Shown here in pieces: positions 10,760-22,223 of a DNA stretch of 64,000 nucleotides; the stretch's first letter is position 1; every line of letters begins with the position of its first letter. The position numbers and the translations under genes are program-made. The notes below the pieces were generated by a model. It was not told the DNA's origin and made no database searches. It was given only the letters and a program-made list of their open reading frames with translations. Origin of the DNA: Stratiolaelaps scimitus (Eukaryota > Arthropoda > Arachnida > Mesostigmata > Laelapidae); NCBI GenBank assembly GCA_019614645.1, contig JABWDB010000001.1, forward strand, positions 15,541,501-15,605,500, given 5' to 3'.

Positions 10760-12640
10760 TTCTTTCTCCCCCTCGGCTAAGAGTGATAATCGACTGGGTG
10801 TCTACCGTTTGATGTGATCACAACTTATCGTGCGCGTCAAGTCGATTTCCTTCGTTCACTCTGCATACGATGTGTTTTGAGCATTAGCCCATGTAACGCG
10901 ATTGCCATATTCGGATACCATATTAGGGTCCAATGCTATCACTTTTTTTAATTTGATTGTCGAGATAACCTTGTCGAGAGGTTTTTCACAGGTATTTATT
11001 TTCACGGAGAATCAGTCGTACCGTGCAGTGGTGCACCGGTTCCTGGGGACAACCAGATGTTAAATAAGTTACTCACTTAGCGTTCATGTCTCACTTCAAA
11101 ATCCCTCCGCGACTCTTACAGAAATAATTAGAATGTGAAACATTTTGAATCCATAATACAATTCGTTTGTTGTTGGAGAGAACAAATTATTACTATTACA
11201 TAACTTCCACTAAAGCTAATTTCTTTTAGGATGGCTCATATATTGCATATGTGGGTTTAAGGCAAGAAGTTAAATTTAAGAAATTTTGTCGTGCTATATA
11301 ACTACTCAAAGGGCAATCTATCTACTATGTGAACAACAGCTTGCCCTCTAGGTTCATGTTAGATAGCTAACGGTAAAACAAGTATAAGTAATTTTAAAGG
11401 AAAATAAATCTTACCCAATATAAGCCATTTCATTAGTTCGACGGTCTATAGAATACCTATTACTTTCGAGAAATACGATTAGAATGAAACATTTAGATTC
11501 CTGATACAACTTGCCAAATTAATATCGTGACTAGCAGTTCTGAGCGACGAATGGCAACAAAAACCTGTTAGGTACAGCTGGTGTTCTGCCTTTTATCGAG
11601 TTGATCGTATATATATATAACGTTTAACAACTTCATCGTTGGATTTCACAGACACGAATGTCTAGCTATTTGCTTTGGGAAGGTGAATAAACAATGTGAG
11701 TGCCTTGGGACTCATTACGGGCCTTTCACAAAGGTGCTTCTAGCAGCATGGACAACCTGAATCAACATGTATTGTCGTCTGAGGTAACACTCTCATCGAT
11801 GAGGGCTTTCGCGTTCCAGAATGGTGTTGGACCTGGCGCCAGTGGGATCTCCCCATTTCCCTGCATGAGGGCAACAAATCCACGGGCGCCAGACCTAACG
11901 CTCTTTCGCGCTCTACAGATAATCTAGTGGTGGGCGTCTTTGATTGCTAGACAGGAAGATCACACGGCTTGGGTTAAAATCCTGCTAGATGTGGAAAATG
12001 TTTTGATTTCTTTATCAATCGATACTTACCAGGTATGACATGGTTGAAAAATAAAGCAAAGGTGGCCCCGACATGCTGTTGCAGAAATACCGGTAGATTC
12101 TGATCCGAGGTCTGTCACACAAGGGAGCAGCTGAGGTACAGCTCAAGGAATGTTTGAGTTGATTATTCCTTTGTATTGACAGATGATTGGTTACAGTATC
12201 GATTAGTATGCGCCCTAAGGGACGGCCGTCTCCCACAGCCCAAGTCTTCGAACTTCAAGGCTTTTAGTGAATAGGAATCTCTCACTACTGCAGCGAACTT
12301 CTCTCACAAAAGAAGAGTTGGCATCAGTTGGAAAGGTGGCCCTGACATATCTTACTGGTGAAGCCTGAGAAGTTCAGATCCGAGACCTGCCATGCAAGGT
12401 GAATAGATGAGAGAGAGTCAACTCAAAGAATGTTTTGTTGGTATCGACTATTGGCAAATTATCTATTTATGATTTGTGTTAAGTGAGTTAAGGAAGTGAT
12501 ATTTACTAGCCGAATCAATAATAACAACACCCGAATCCAATACGTGTGAAATAATTGTCCGATATTCAGATATAGGGTTTGATTATTGTTAAATTAATTA
12601 TTGTTACACCTACATTGAAGTGGCCTCTGTGGTGCACCGC
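10760..12640. other. Intergenic DNA with two short Z-tail repeats
   Basis: No gene supported. Two stretches, about 12030-12120 and 12330-12410, repeat the AAAGGTGGCCC(C/T)GACAT tail of the Z repeat seen at 59640-59720. A 75-codon frame near 11700 has no recognisable motif. Confidence 0.4.
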
Positions 12641-12654
12641 ATGGAGACCGAAAA

Positions 12655-13017
12655 TAAATGATGATGATGAGGCGGTCAGGGCGAAGCCCGTCCGCAAAGC
12701 CCTGTGCTCCCTTGTGTGAGGGATACCGGCGGAGCGTGTCATTAAGCATCGTGTAACGCGGCTGGCGACCGTAGGCTGTGGTGCCCATTCATCGCGACAG
12801 GGTCTCCGTAAATGCCGCAGCTGTGGGCGGCAACCAAAGGGGCCCCGAGACGGAGGCTCACACAGAAGTCGAGAGAGAGCACACAGAAGTCCCGCGGCTC
12901 CTCGTACCCTCATGGGAAACGGAGAAGTGGGCGACAACGTCGGGGGGGAAGCGCAGCGACTATTTAGGCGACCGACGTGAGCGATGCGGCGTAGCAAATG
13001 TCAGTCAAGCTCTGAAC
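12655..13017 (-). mobile_element. Restriction-like-endonuclease retrotransposon, inverted 5' part
   Basis: Minus-strand sequence matches the element copy at 22640-23230, with an internal deletion where about 22890-23100 would lie. It covers the region before the endonuclease and the zinc motif, ending near the GIPxTRE segment. It directly abuts a plus-strand piece of the same element that carries on where this one stops, which is the layout of a 5'-inverted (twin-primed) insertion. Frames are broken. Confidence 0.7.
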
Positions 13018-13385
13018 ACTGGGTATCCCCTGCGCAGGGTCCAGGGCCTCGACCTTGCGGACGGGCTTCGCCCTGACCGCCTCAGCCTCATCCCCTTCCA
13101 GCGAGGCGAGCGCCTCGTCTGGCACCGGTTTGCACTCTAGCACCCTTTGTAAACCACTTTGCAGCCATCCACGGTTACGCGGTATCCCATGCGGAGCGAA
13201 CTAAGCTACGGAAGTCACCGTCCTCCAAGCAACTCATCTTTTTTCCCCTTTTACCTTCGAAACCTGAGGTGGCCGCAGCCTCCTCACTGTTAACTTCCTC
13301 GAAGGAGTCCACCACTAGCTGATCTATGTCACCGAGGATAAGTGCGCAGGATCGTTCGTTCTACAACGCAAAGTTGAAATAAAAG
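13018..13385 (+). mobile_element. Restriction-like-endonuclease retrotransposon, sense 3' part
   Basis: Plus-strand translation VQGLDLADGLRPDRLSLIPF matches QGLDTSDGRRPDGLTLIPF of the 17 kb copy and continues, with frameshifts, through the VNHCATIPGYAV, LFSPLAFET and NFLEGVYHR equivalents. The conserved PDG reads PDR. It ends near LLQR without the usual 3' tail. Dead copy. Confidence 0.7.
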
Positions 13386-13429
13386 CACTATCGACAGAAG
13401 AAAGATAGCAAAGTGTTACCTGTAATGCA

Positions 13430-14533
13430 AGATCCACGGAGCTGGCCCTAGCTCACCTCTGGCAAGAGATTGTGGACTTCATCGAGAACAACCAGCTTTG
13501 TTTGGATGTCTCCTTCATGTGTCGGCCACTTTCAACTGCCTGCGGCACTCGTATTTTCTGCAAATTCTTGAACATCTTGGTTGCAACACCATAGTAGTTA
13601 CTTGGTTTCGGTCGTACCTCGCTGACAGATTACAGGCTGTTAAAATCGGAGTAGTTGAATCATCCTGGAAGGTTGTCAACATCGGCACGCCACAGGGTTT
13701 CATTTTAGGACCTTACATGTTCATCATGCTAATCAACTTTATGCTTTTGAGAATATCAGCGGGCAGATTTTATAATCTATAGCCTATGCTGATGACACGT
13801 CGCTTTCTTTCGAATCTCACCATCATCGACTCAGGATCAGTTCTTTCCAAGGTGGAGAAAGTCATTGAAATCTTTCAGATATTCGGACTGACCATCAATG
13901 CTAGTAAAACGGGCATTACCCTTCTCAGGGCTCCTCAAAGATCGGTTCAGCTTTGTGGCCAATCCCCTCCAGTGTTACCCTCAGTCAAATGCTTAGGGCT
14001 GATGCTCCAGGACACACTCAGGTGGCATGGCCGCATGAAGAGACTCACTCCGAAATGCTACGCTGTCACTCCTCCACTACGTCGCCTCAGGCGTCTGGGT
14101 GTCCTGATAGATGGACTGCTAGTAGTATACAAAATGCCGTGGATGTTAAATATTGGCTGTGAGTCAGCCTGAAAATTTTATTTTATTGTTTTAGTATACA
14201 AAATGTTGGCTGAGAGTTAGCCCGAAAAAGTTTTGGTTAGTATACAAGATGTTGCTCATTCCTTTGCTCTGATACGGCATTATAATTTGGGGTGGTGCAA
14301 CTAGAGGTTCATTGCGCAGAGGGGAAATCATTCAAAACGATGCGCCAAGGGCGATCTTAGACCGCAATCGTTGTGACTCTGTCAGAGATGTTTTCCGGAA
14401 TCTCGGGGTTCTTCGTCTTAATCAGACCTGCACGGTTCAGACCGGTGTTCTTGCTTTTAAAATCCTAAGGGAAAAGGTACCTAGCGATACCTGCCTCCCT
14501 ATCACGGCTATAGAGAAACGAACGTCCCATCGT
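13430..14533 (+). pseudogene. Non-LTR reverse transcriptase, 5' part of an interrupted element
   Basis: Translation gives LRHSYFLQILEHLGCNTIVV, FRSYLADRLQAVKI, GTPQGFILGP, YADDTSLSFES (in another frame, 13785-13796 for the YADD codons) and FGLTINASKTGITLL, then a C-terminal part NDAPRAILDRNRCDSVRDVF up to EKRTSHR at about 14533. There the frame runs into an unrelated endonuclease domain. The missing C-terminus (HALAYRLPTIWGSLPPEIRF) reappears at 17050-17190, so a second element has inserted here. A frameshift near 13770 shows the host element is dead. Confidence 0.75.
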
Positions 14534-17040
14534 GCAACGGTGTTTATTAGATATCAGTCTATTTCTCGCGAACTGGTACATCGTATGAAACTCCTTACAG
14601 AAGAACTCTCTAAACTTATTGAGACAGAGCACACAGTCGTTATAGCAGGTGATTTCAATCAGCCACAAATAAATTGGGAGACGTTTGATAAGCCGGGAGC
14701 TAGCGACGAACCCACGAAAGAAAGTCTTTTGCTGGAACTCTGTGCAACACACGGACTGACGCAACTTGTAACCGATCCTACTAGACGCGTCGGAACCACA
14801 TCGACAATTCTGGATATCGTCCTATGCAGTGATGATTCTGTCTTAGAGGTAAAGGTTCTGCCGAATCCTCTACGATCAGATCACCACATTGTTCAATTCT
14901 CTCTTGCAAGCAGCTCTGCGACCACCGTATCACAGACCCCTGGGCTTAATTATGCAAGAGGAAACTTTTGTCTTATTTTATTTCTAATTTCCACATCCAA
15001 TTTGTGTGGTCGAATTAGACCACACAAATTGGATGTCCTTCTTTGCAAGATGCGAAAGCATTGATGAGATGTACAACGTACTCGCACCGTACATCCGCGA
15101 ACTGATAGTAAAACATACCCCAATACGAACGAAACATGTACATCCAACGATTGCACAAGTACAGAAGCTCCACGACTCCCTCAACGAAGCCACAGACGAA
15201 GGGACGATTGAATTTCTTCAGATGGAAATAGCCAACGTGTCGAAACGAGAGCGAATCATAAGAGAACATGCCATCCTCCGCAACTCCAACAACAAGGCCA
15301 TCCATAACTATGTACGTAGACGGATCGTGATTAACGATACTCTCAGCTCACTACAGCGCAGCAATGGCGCTTTTATCACTGACGACAAAGAAAAGACGGA
15401 GATACTAAAAAGGCATTTCGAAGCAACGTACCCAGGCAACGATGAGCTGAAGCGACGTCAAAGCAGAGAACCACCCGCTCTGCCAGAAGGACCCCTAAGA
15501 CTCACGTTCACGACGTAGATGTAAGTGCGGAAAACATTCACCGTCACCTACGAAAACTACACTCGAAGTTAAGTTCCACACCAGACGACATACCATCCTA
15601 CGTGATGAAGAAACTGGGGCTATCGGTCTGTGTCCCTCTTTCTTGGGTCTTTAGAAAGTTAGTCGATAGCGTCACGATTCCAGATGTTTTACGCTCAGCA
15701 ATAGTATGTCCAGTACATAAGAAAGGCTCTAAGACCGATCCCAGAAACAAGAGGCTACCTCGCTAACAGTTATAGCATGCAAACTTCTGGAAAGCATCAT
15801 ATCTAAGGCTATCTACGACATTGCCAATACCCAAGGCCTCATCAGTGAAACCCAATATGCATATTGCCCGGATACAGTACGCTGTTCCACCTGATAGACA
15901 CACAATTCGATTGGGCCTGCGAAATAAACGCGTCGCGCTGTTTTGATGCCATCTTCTTCGACTTCAAATCGGCGTTCGAAAGAGTCACACATACAAAACT
16001 AATCGCTATGCTTCCACGCTTCGGAGTCGGAATAATTCTAGTTGACTGGATCACTGATTTCGTTCGAAACAGAACCTTTCGAGTTCGAGTCAATGGACAG
16101 TATTCGGAAAGAACAAGCGTCACATCAGGGTGCCCTCAAGGAACGATTCTGGGACCCTTAATGTATACAATGTATATAAACTCTCTTACATATGCTCTCC
16201 CTCCCTCTGTAATTGTTAAAGTCTATGCTGATCATATTAAAATATACGCCCCCGTAGATACGCCTCAGCAGAGATCAGTGCTACAAAAGGCACTACACGA
16301 TTTTTTATGAATGGGCAGGGCAGCTAGATCTCATGCTTTCGATCGAGAAATGCGCCGTGCTGCATTTTGGACACGGAAATACTAAACAAAAGCACTCCAT
16401 TGGTAGCATAGAACTTAAATCACAAAAAGCTATTAGAGATCTAGGTATAATCACATCAACTAGTCTAAAATGCTCTGAACATACTGCAGACGTTGCTCTT
16501 AAAGCTAGTCAGCGAAGCAATTGGATAATGCGTACGTTCACAATTGCCGATCCAAACCTATACGAACTACTGTTCAGAACCTACGTCGAACCTGTGATAA
16601 CCTGTGCTGGGCCGGTCTGGCACCCAGGTCTCAAGAAAGATCAGGATCTTTTAACGAAAATGTATAAAAATTTTATAAGACGAGTGGCATACAAATGTAA
16701 ATGTGACAAGGAGAACGTAAATATTGTATATGTCCTTCAGCGTCTTAACGCCCTAGATAAAGTCTAGGGTTTTCAAAAAATGATGTTGAAACAACCGACG
16801 ATGGTTGCAAAAATATTTGATATTGTCGAAACTACGACTATATCCAGAAGGAATATACTCCCAAAATATATAGCCACGAAAAAATGTGCTAATGATTGAT
16901 TCCCCTGGAGACTATCACGCGCACAACACGGGCACGCAACGTGCGCAGCCGGAGCCATAATTGAAAATGCGCATAAGTGAGACTTGTAACAATTATATAA
17001 TACTTTTGAATAAAGAGTTTGTTATTATTATTATTATTTA
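14534..17040 (+). mobile_element. Nested APE-type non-LTR retrotransposon, 5'-truncated, TTA tail
   Basis: Begins inside an apurinic-endonuclease-like domain: VVIAGDFNQPQINW (about 14638-14679), TILDIVLCSDDS and LRSDHHIVQFSL. A linker follows after a frameshift at the hairpin 14993-15036, then the reverse transcriptase: DIPSYVMKKLG, FFDFKSAFERVTH, GCPQGTILGP, VYADHIKIYA and RDLGIITSTSLKCSEHT, then a C-terminal LLFRTYVEPVITCAGPVWHP. The catalytic YADD reads YADH (16224-16235), so the enzyme is inactive. There are stops near 15760-15860. The element ends in ATAAAGAGTTTG and TTA repeats at about 17020-17040. The same 3' end recurs at 41, 53 and 55.4 kb. CR1/Jockey-like is the best guess for the clade. 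Confidence 0.75.
14993..15036. repeat. Perfect hairpin inside the nested element, 19-base arms
   Basis: Arms 14993-15011 and 15018-15036 are exact reverse complements around a 6-base loop. The right arm encodes the expected LDHTNWM of the linker. The left arm is an inverted copy of it and coincides with the frameshift between the endonuclease and linker frames. Confidence 0.9.
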
Positions 17041-17191
17041 CCACAAAAGAAGCTAGCCGCCATGCCCTAGCTTACCGCCTACCAACCATATGGGGTTCAC
17101 TCCCTCCAGAGATTCGATTCCTTACCTCAGCAGAGACGTTTGCTCGCGAGGTAAAGAAGTTTGTCAGTGATGGGAACGACGAAGTTTAAAT
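17041..17191 (+). pseudogene. C-terminal remainder of the interrupted reverse transcriptase
   Basis: Directly after the TTA tail, the plus strand reads TTKEASRHALAYRLPTIWGS then LPPEIRF and AETFAREVKKF before a stop. This is a typical C-terminal end of a non-LTR polyprotein and continues the protein that stops at about 14533. It has no relation to the nested element. Confidence 0.65.
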
Positions 17192-17228
17192 TTTATGCCT
17201 CGGATTAGTAATTATATGATTTACTCAC

Positions 17229-17928
17229 TCGTCGTCCCTTGGTACTGCTCTAGACGATCGCTCCCTCCGCTTCTGTGTGGGCCTTCGCCTCGGGGCCCCT
17301 GTAGTTGCGGCCCACAGCTGCGAGCGTTGCGGGGACCCCGTCGCAACGAATGGCCATCACGGTCTCTCGTGCGAACGCAGCGCCGGTCGCCATCCGCGAC
17401 ACACGATGCTTAACGACACGCTCGTGAGGGCCCTCCACTCCGCCGGTATTCCTTGCACAAGGGAGCCACAGGGCCTCGACACCTCTGACGGGCGCCGCCC
17501 TGACGGCCTCACCCTTATCCCCTTTCATCGAGGCCTGCACCTGGTCTGGGACGGCACTGTGGTTGACACTCTAGCACCTTCTTATGTCAACCACTGTGCA
17601 ACCATCCCCGGTTACGCAGTAGCGCGTGCGGAACGGGCAAAGCTAAGGAAGTACGCCGCACTCCAAGCAACCCACCTGTTTTCCCCCCTTGCCTTTGAGA
17701 CCTTGGGCGGGCACGGCCCTCTCACTGCGAACTTCCTCGAGGGGGTCTACCACAGGTTGATCCGCGCCACCGGGGACAAGCGCGCTGGCTCTTTCCTCCT
17801 GCAGCGCCTGTCCCTCGCCGTGCAGAGAGGCAATGCCATCGCCTTCCTCGGGACATTGTCGTCCTCACCCCCCCCCCCCCCATAATCCCTAGAAATACCG
17901 ACCAACCGTATGTTTGAATAAACGATCT
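17229..17928 (+). mobile_element. Restriction-like-endonuclease retrotransposon, copy 1, flanked by a 10-bp duplication
   Basis: A 5'-truncated insertion keeping only the C-terminus. The open frame 17229-17885 reads SSSLGTALDDRSL, the zinc motif CERCGDP...HHGLSC, RRPDGLTLIP...LVWDGTVVDT (the PD...D core of the putative endonuclease) and QRLSLAVQRGNAIAFLG, then a proline run encoded by 14 cytosines. The element ends near GTATGTTTGAATAA. ATTTACTCAC is present on both sides (17219-17228 and 17929-17938) as a target-site duplication. It lies just past the end of the previous element's coding region. Confidence 0.85.
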
Positions 17929-17939
17929 ATTTACTCACT

Positions 17940-18130
17940 TTGTGCGTATTTCTTGGCTTGCTGCACGTACCGGTAGCCCTGCACCTTGTACATATTAATA
18001 GAGGGCACTAGTTTACTTGTGTAGTCACCAGATGATTAATACATTTTAATTATTTATATATATATATATATATTTATATATATGAACTCAAGCATCGTAA
18101 CAACTGCAGTTCCGTCAATAAACCAGTGTA
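17940..18130. repeat. TA microsatellite and a 3'-tail fragment
   Basis: TA-rich run at about 18055-18082, followed by AACTGCAGTTCCGTCAATAA at about 18101-18120. The latter is shared with 30340-30390, 32341-32391 and 44640-44700 (minus strand there), where it precedes AATTC repeats, so it looks like a recurrent retrotransposon 3' end. Confidence 0.5.
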
Positions 18131-19530
18131 TGAATGTAGAATGAAGGTTGCAGCAGCGTAGTGCTACTAGAGTATTACGGTCTTGCCTCTTATTCCTATA
18201 TTAATTGTTTTTCGAGCTGACCCTCAGCTGTTCCCCTATCTGACAGGATGGATGCACTTATGTCTTCCGATTGATTTGATATCACCCACAGCTTGTACAC
18301 CGGCCATAACAGCCTGCCAACAATTATAGTAATGTAATTGAAGGAAATAGGATTGTCACGATTATCACAGGAAACGGTATAATATGGTCGAGTAGCATTT
18401 TCTGTGCCCAAACGGTTTTGACCGGTTTATGTTTGCTATATTTCCCCAAGGTTGATTATGCGACGCGCCATTGGAGATTGTCAAGGTCCTAGGGAATTCC
18501 TCCCCTACAAGCTGATCAAATCATCTTAGGATATTATTCAGTTTCTATGATAATCAGAGTAGAGTGTCCCCAACTGCCTTGCTAATTATGTTACATATAA
18601 GATACACAATAATATGAAATTTGTGTGAATGAATGAAAATATCTTATAGCAGAGTGTTTAGCAAAGCAGCTGTCCAAGCACACCTGTAGTGCTAATTATG
18701 ACTGAGACAGGGTCAGCCGAGTATCGCTTATATAGAAGGCTTCATTATATATATAGCTGCTAGGTGTGCATGCTGATGCGGATTACGACGCTAGCTCACA
18801 AGATTCTATGTAGGCTCTGGGTAGCTGCCTCCTGTGTTGTTTCCACCGTTAATCATCTGACAGACGGTAGAAATATGTGAAAAAAATAATTGCATCAGGC
18901 TGAACCTGTACTTCATGAACGTGTCCATCTGTCTGCGGATCATATAACTTGCTATATGTGGGTTATTTTAGTAAGTATACATACACACATACGACGTTTT
19001 CATAGTTGTAATAGTTAGTCAATATTATTATCACTTTTCTATTGTTTGTCAAAATTTTGGAAGAGGAATAGGGCTTTCTGTATCCGATGGGGTGCGCTTT
19101 TTGATGTTGGACACGACTGGGCTATAGTTGGTTCGTATTTTAGAGAAATACGATTTTTTTTTAATTTGCGATTGTTTGAATATGTTTTAGACCTCATTTT
19201 TCAGATAAACACCCGTACACTGATTCACTGAACTACTGTAACTTACGTGATGGCTTGATTCTAAAATAAGAAAATCGTGCAGTTGGACGGTATGCAATGT
19301 AAGAATTGCAGAGACAGAGCTAGCTATATACATTATAGGTACTGGGCGAGCGAAGCGCAACCAAAGATATCGTACCAAATAGGACTGAAGATATTGATGG
19401 CATGTGATCGTGACAATTACAATGCTTAGTCGCGGTAGTCGTACCTGTTTTTTACAGCCAGAAACTTAACCGTCCACGCCACTGCGCTGACGGCTAATAT
19501 CTTATAATAATAATGCTCGAAGCTAATTTG
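18130..19530 (+). promoter_or_regulatory. P block copy 2, putative promoter of the 28 kb gene
   Basis: The longest forward copy. Positions 18130-19135 match 1325-2225 and 19140-19530 match 490-60 reversed. TATA-like stretch at about 18742-18757 and donor GTAAGTATAC at 18971. The next family gene on this strand is at 28038. DNA shared between 19740-19980 and 27000-27200 suggests that the intervening 7 kb of transposons grew inside this unit. The promoter role is inferred. Confidence 0.5.
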
Positions 19531-20150
19531 AATGGTAAAATATACATATATATATATATATATACACGAATGCAAAGATTTTCCTTGGATACCCAAAAGA
19601 GCAACGCAATTTCTATATTGGGTAGACGCTTAAGGATGGGGGAAGTAGGGCCTTTTTATTCTAAATATTCTATTAAGAATATATAGAAGAAGGTGTTTTT
19701 AGATGTATTTCACGTTCAGCGGGTACAATTGTCGCCCACTTTTGTAACTGATTAAAAATAAATGACTGTTTGATAATTAATTGTTGTGCTGTAGAAATTC
19801 AATGAAATAAGCTAAAAATTAGCACTTAGCATTAAAAGTGACCGTGAAGCTTAATCCACCAGTGGTACGCCAATGTGGATATCGTGGTGGCTGTTTTAAT
19901 TGAGAAATATCAGGTGAACATTTTTACTTCCGTTAGATTATATTTTGTGGTATACATCTTGATATCTTCTAACATGTATATTTTTAACCATTAATATGGG
20001 CTCACTTGTATTATATATTTGATCTAAAAATGCCTGACGGAACATTATTGGCAGTTATTGGCCTCCACGGCGTAGAGGCCTATAACTGTCACTTGGTGGA
20101 ACAGCTGAGACTCAGCGCAAACTAGGATCCTGCAAACCCTGTATAGTTTT
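19531..20150. other. Intron-like flank of P block copy 2
   Basis: No gene. About 19740-19980 is repeated at 27000-27200 with moderate divergence. A shorter shared stretch (TTAGATTACATTTTGTG) lies at about 50163-50180 in the 51 kb unit. Confidence 0.45.
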
Positions 20151-20348
20151 TCATGTCAAATTGTCGTCAGCGCTTCGCCATATCAAGCGTCTCTTCGAGT
20201 ATACAAATTAGCTTATGTTTTCCCCAGGGAAGCCTTCTAGGCCCCACACGCTTCTCTACATTCATCAGTGATATAGTCAATGTCTGTCATTGCAGCGTCC
20301 TCCTTTACGCAGACGATACCTTTCTGTACATAAGTGGAAATTATCTTA
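20150..20348 (+). pseudogene. Reverse transcriptase fragment with YADDTF
   Basis: Reads IQISLCFPQGSLLGPTRFST, then FISDIVNVCHCSVLLYADDTFLYISGNY. It is a sister of the fragment at 2226-2440. It stops abruptly where an R1-like element of opposite orientation begins. Confidence 0.75.
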
Positions 20349-22175
20349 AGGATCCTCGAAGGAGCCTCGTTCCTCGAAGACGCGCCGATCCTCAACGGCC
20401 AGGGGATCTGGCGGGCCAGAACCTGTAGTGCCGTGGTCGTCGCCATGCGGTGGGATCTCGCGACCATAATCACCATGGTCCTCTGACGACTGTCGAGTAT
20501 CGGGGCAATCGTCCTATTCTTGGCTGCGTGCCCCCAAAGGGAAGAGGCATAGAGGGTAATACTCTCGGCCACCTTGGCCAGCAGTCTTCTGACCTTATCC
20601 GTAGCTCCGTGTTTGCGTGGGAGGATCCTTGCAAGGTCCGTGGCGGCTCGCCCCGCCTTCTCAGATGCGTAATTTGCATGCGGGGTCCGCGTGAGGCCGC
20701 TGTCGAGAATAACCCCCATGTACTTGGCCGTCTTCGTTGGCCAAAAACTATGGCCGGCTATGGTGAGCTCGATGCTCGGTTGACGTTTCCGCCCGTTGAG
20801 CACCACTGCTTCAGAGTTCCAGGGGGCGAAGGCACGCCATGACGTTGGCCACTTTCGAATTCGCCGCATACTGAAGGAGCCGATACTCACGTTGTCTGAT
20901 TTATGAGAGCCAGGTCGTCGGCGTATGCACAGGAGGTCACAGACGCGGGGTAGTTGAGCCGGAGGGCGCAGCCGAATGCGATGTTCCAGAGCGTCGGTCT
21001 GAGAACCGAGCCCTGAGGGACTCCCGCACGGACCTTATACCTCCTGGCCGCGTACACCACGCTGCGGTCTGAGAGGTAGGACGTTAGCACACGCCTGCGG
21101 TATGGGGAAAGAGACACCTTCTCGAGGGCGTCGTTAACAGCATCCCACGAGATAGTGTTAAAGGCGTTCCTCACGTCCACCATGACCACCAGGCAATGGC
21201 CTCGCGATGACTGCGGTCTCGCCCTCTCTTCTGTAACGCTGCCGACGACCTCCCTGATGGCCGAGAGAGTAGAGCGGCCCGGCCGGAACCCATACTGATC
21301 GGATGACAGAATTGCTCCGCTCTCCGTTTCGGTCCTCATTCTTCCGTTGATAACGTGCTCCACCGCCTTGAAGAGGCACGTCAGCATACACATTGGACGG
21401 TATGCCAACGGCTCCTCGGCCTGTTTCCCCGGCTTCGGAATGAGGGCCAGCTTAGCTTCCTCCCATTTTTGTGGGAAGGAGCCTGTTCTCAGGATGGCAT
21501 CGACCATCCTTCTAAAGACCGCCGGGTGCTCCCGAAGGAACAACTAGACGGCAGAGGAGGGGACCGCATCCAGTACCGGCGCCTTCCTGGCCTTGGTTCT
21601 GTCCAGTACCCTCTTGGCTTCCTCATATGAGAGTGGAGGGTGGGGAAAGGTCGTTGCTCCCCGCAATTCGCTGTTCGCGACGGGAACAGCGCTCTGATCG
21701 TGGTCCGGGCCACTTCTGGCGGGTGCTCAGCGAGGGAGTGGCGGAGTTTCTTCCTGACGATCTTGTAGCCCTAGCCGAAGGGGTTGGAGTTGACCTCCTG
21801 GCAGAGCCGACGCCAGCTCTTCGTCTTGCTCTTCTCGATCTCCCTCTTGAGTATCTTGCAGGCGGAGCGCTGTTGTGCCTCCAGTTGGGACGGCCGTTGG
21901 GTGGCGCGGGTGCACGTGTGAGGGAACGTCTGAGCTGGTGGCACTTCCTCCGGGCCAGCGCGATCTGCTCCTTCCATCAGAACTTCAGTATCCTTGCTTG
22001 AGAGCCCCGCGTCCTCCCAAGGGGGCTGCCCCACAGGCGTCCTCCAGCATCGTTGAGACTGCCTCGGCGGAGTAGTCGGGTAGAGTTTCCACCTGGAGAG
22101 CTATTTCGCTCTGAATCCTCCCGGGATCTATCCGCTGCGGCGACGGGCCAGCCCGAGTGGCAGGGGGAATGTTAA
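20349..22175 (-). pseudogene. R1-clade retrotransposon fragment (reverse transcriptase region)
   Basis: Minus strand, 5' to 3': linker ACKILKREIEKSKTKSW (about 21870), LSYEEAKRVLDRTKARKAPV, then SFPQKWEEAKLALIPKPGK, YRPMCMLTCLFKAVE, SDQYGFRPGRSTLSAIREVV, VMVDVRNAFNTISWDAVNDA, GVPQGSVLRPTLWNI and CAYADDLALI (about 20900), followed in another frame by NSEAVVLNGRKRQ and YMGVILDSGLTRTPHA to about 20350. Motif order and wording fit the R1 clade. A frameshift and small deletion follow YADDLAL, and a stop separates the linker from the palm. Both the endonuclease and the 3' end are absent, and loss of a 3' end is unusual for target-primed insertion, so later rearrangement is likely. Confidence 0.8.
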
Positions 22176-22223
22176 TGCCTTACATTTGCACTTATATATA
22201 TTCTACATTCAATATCCAATTAA

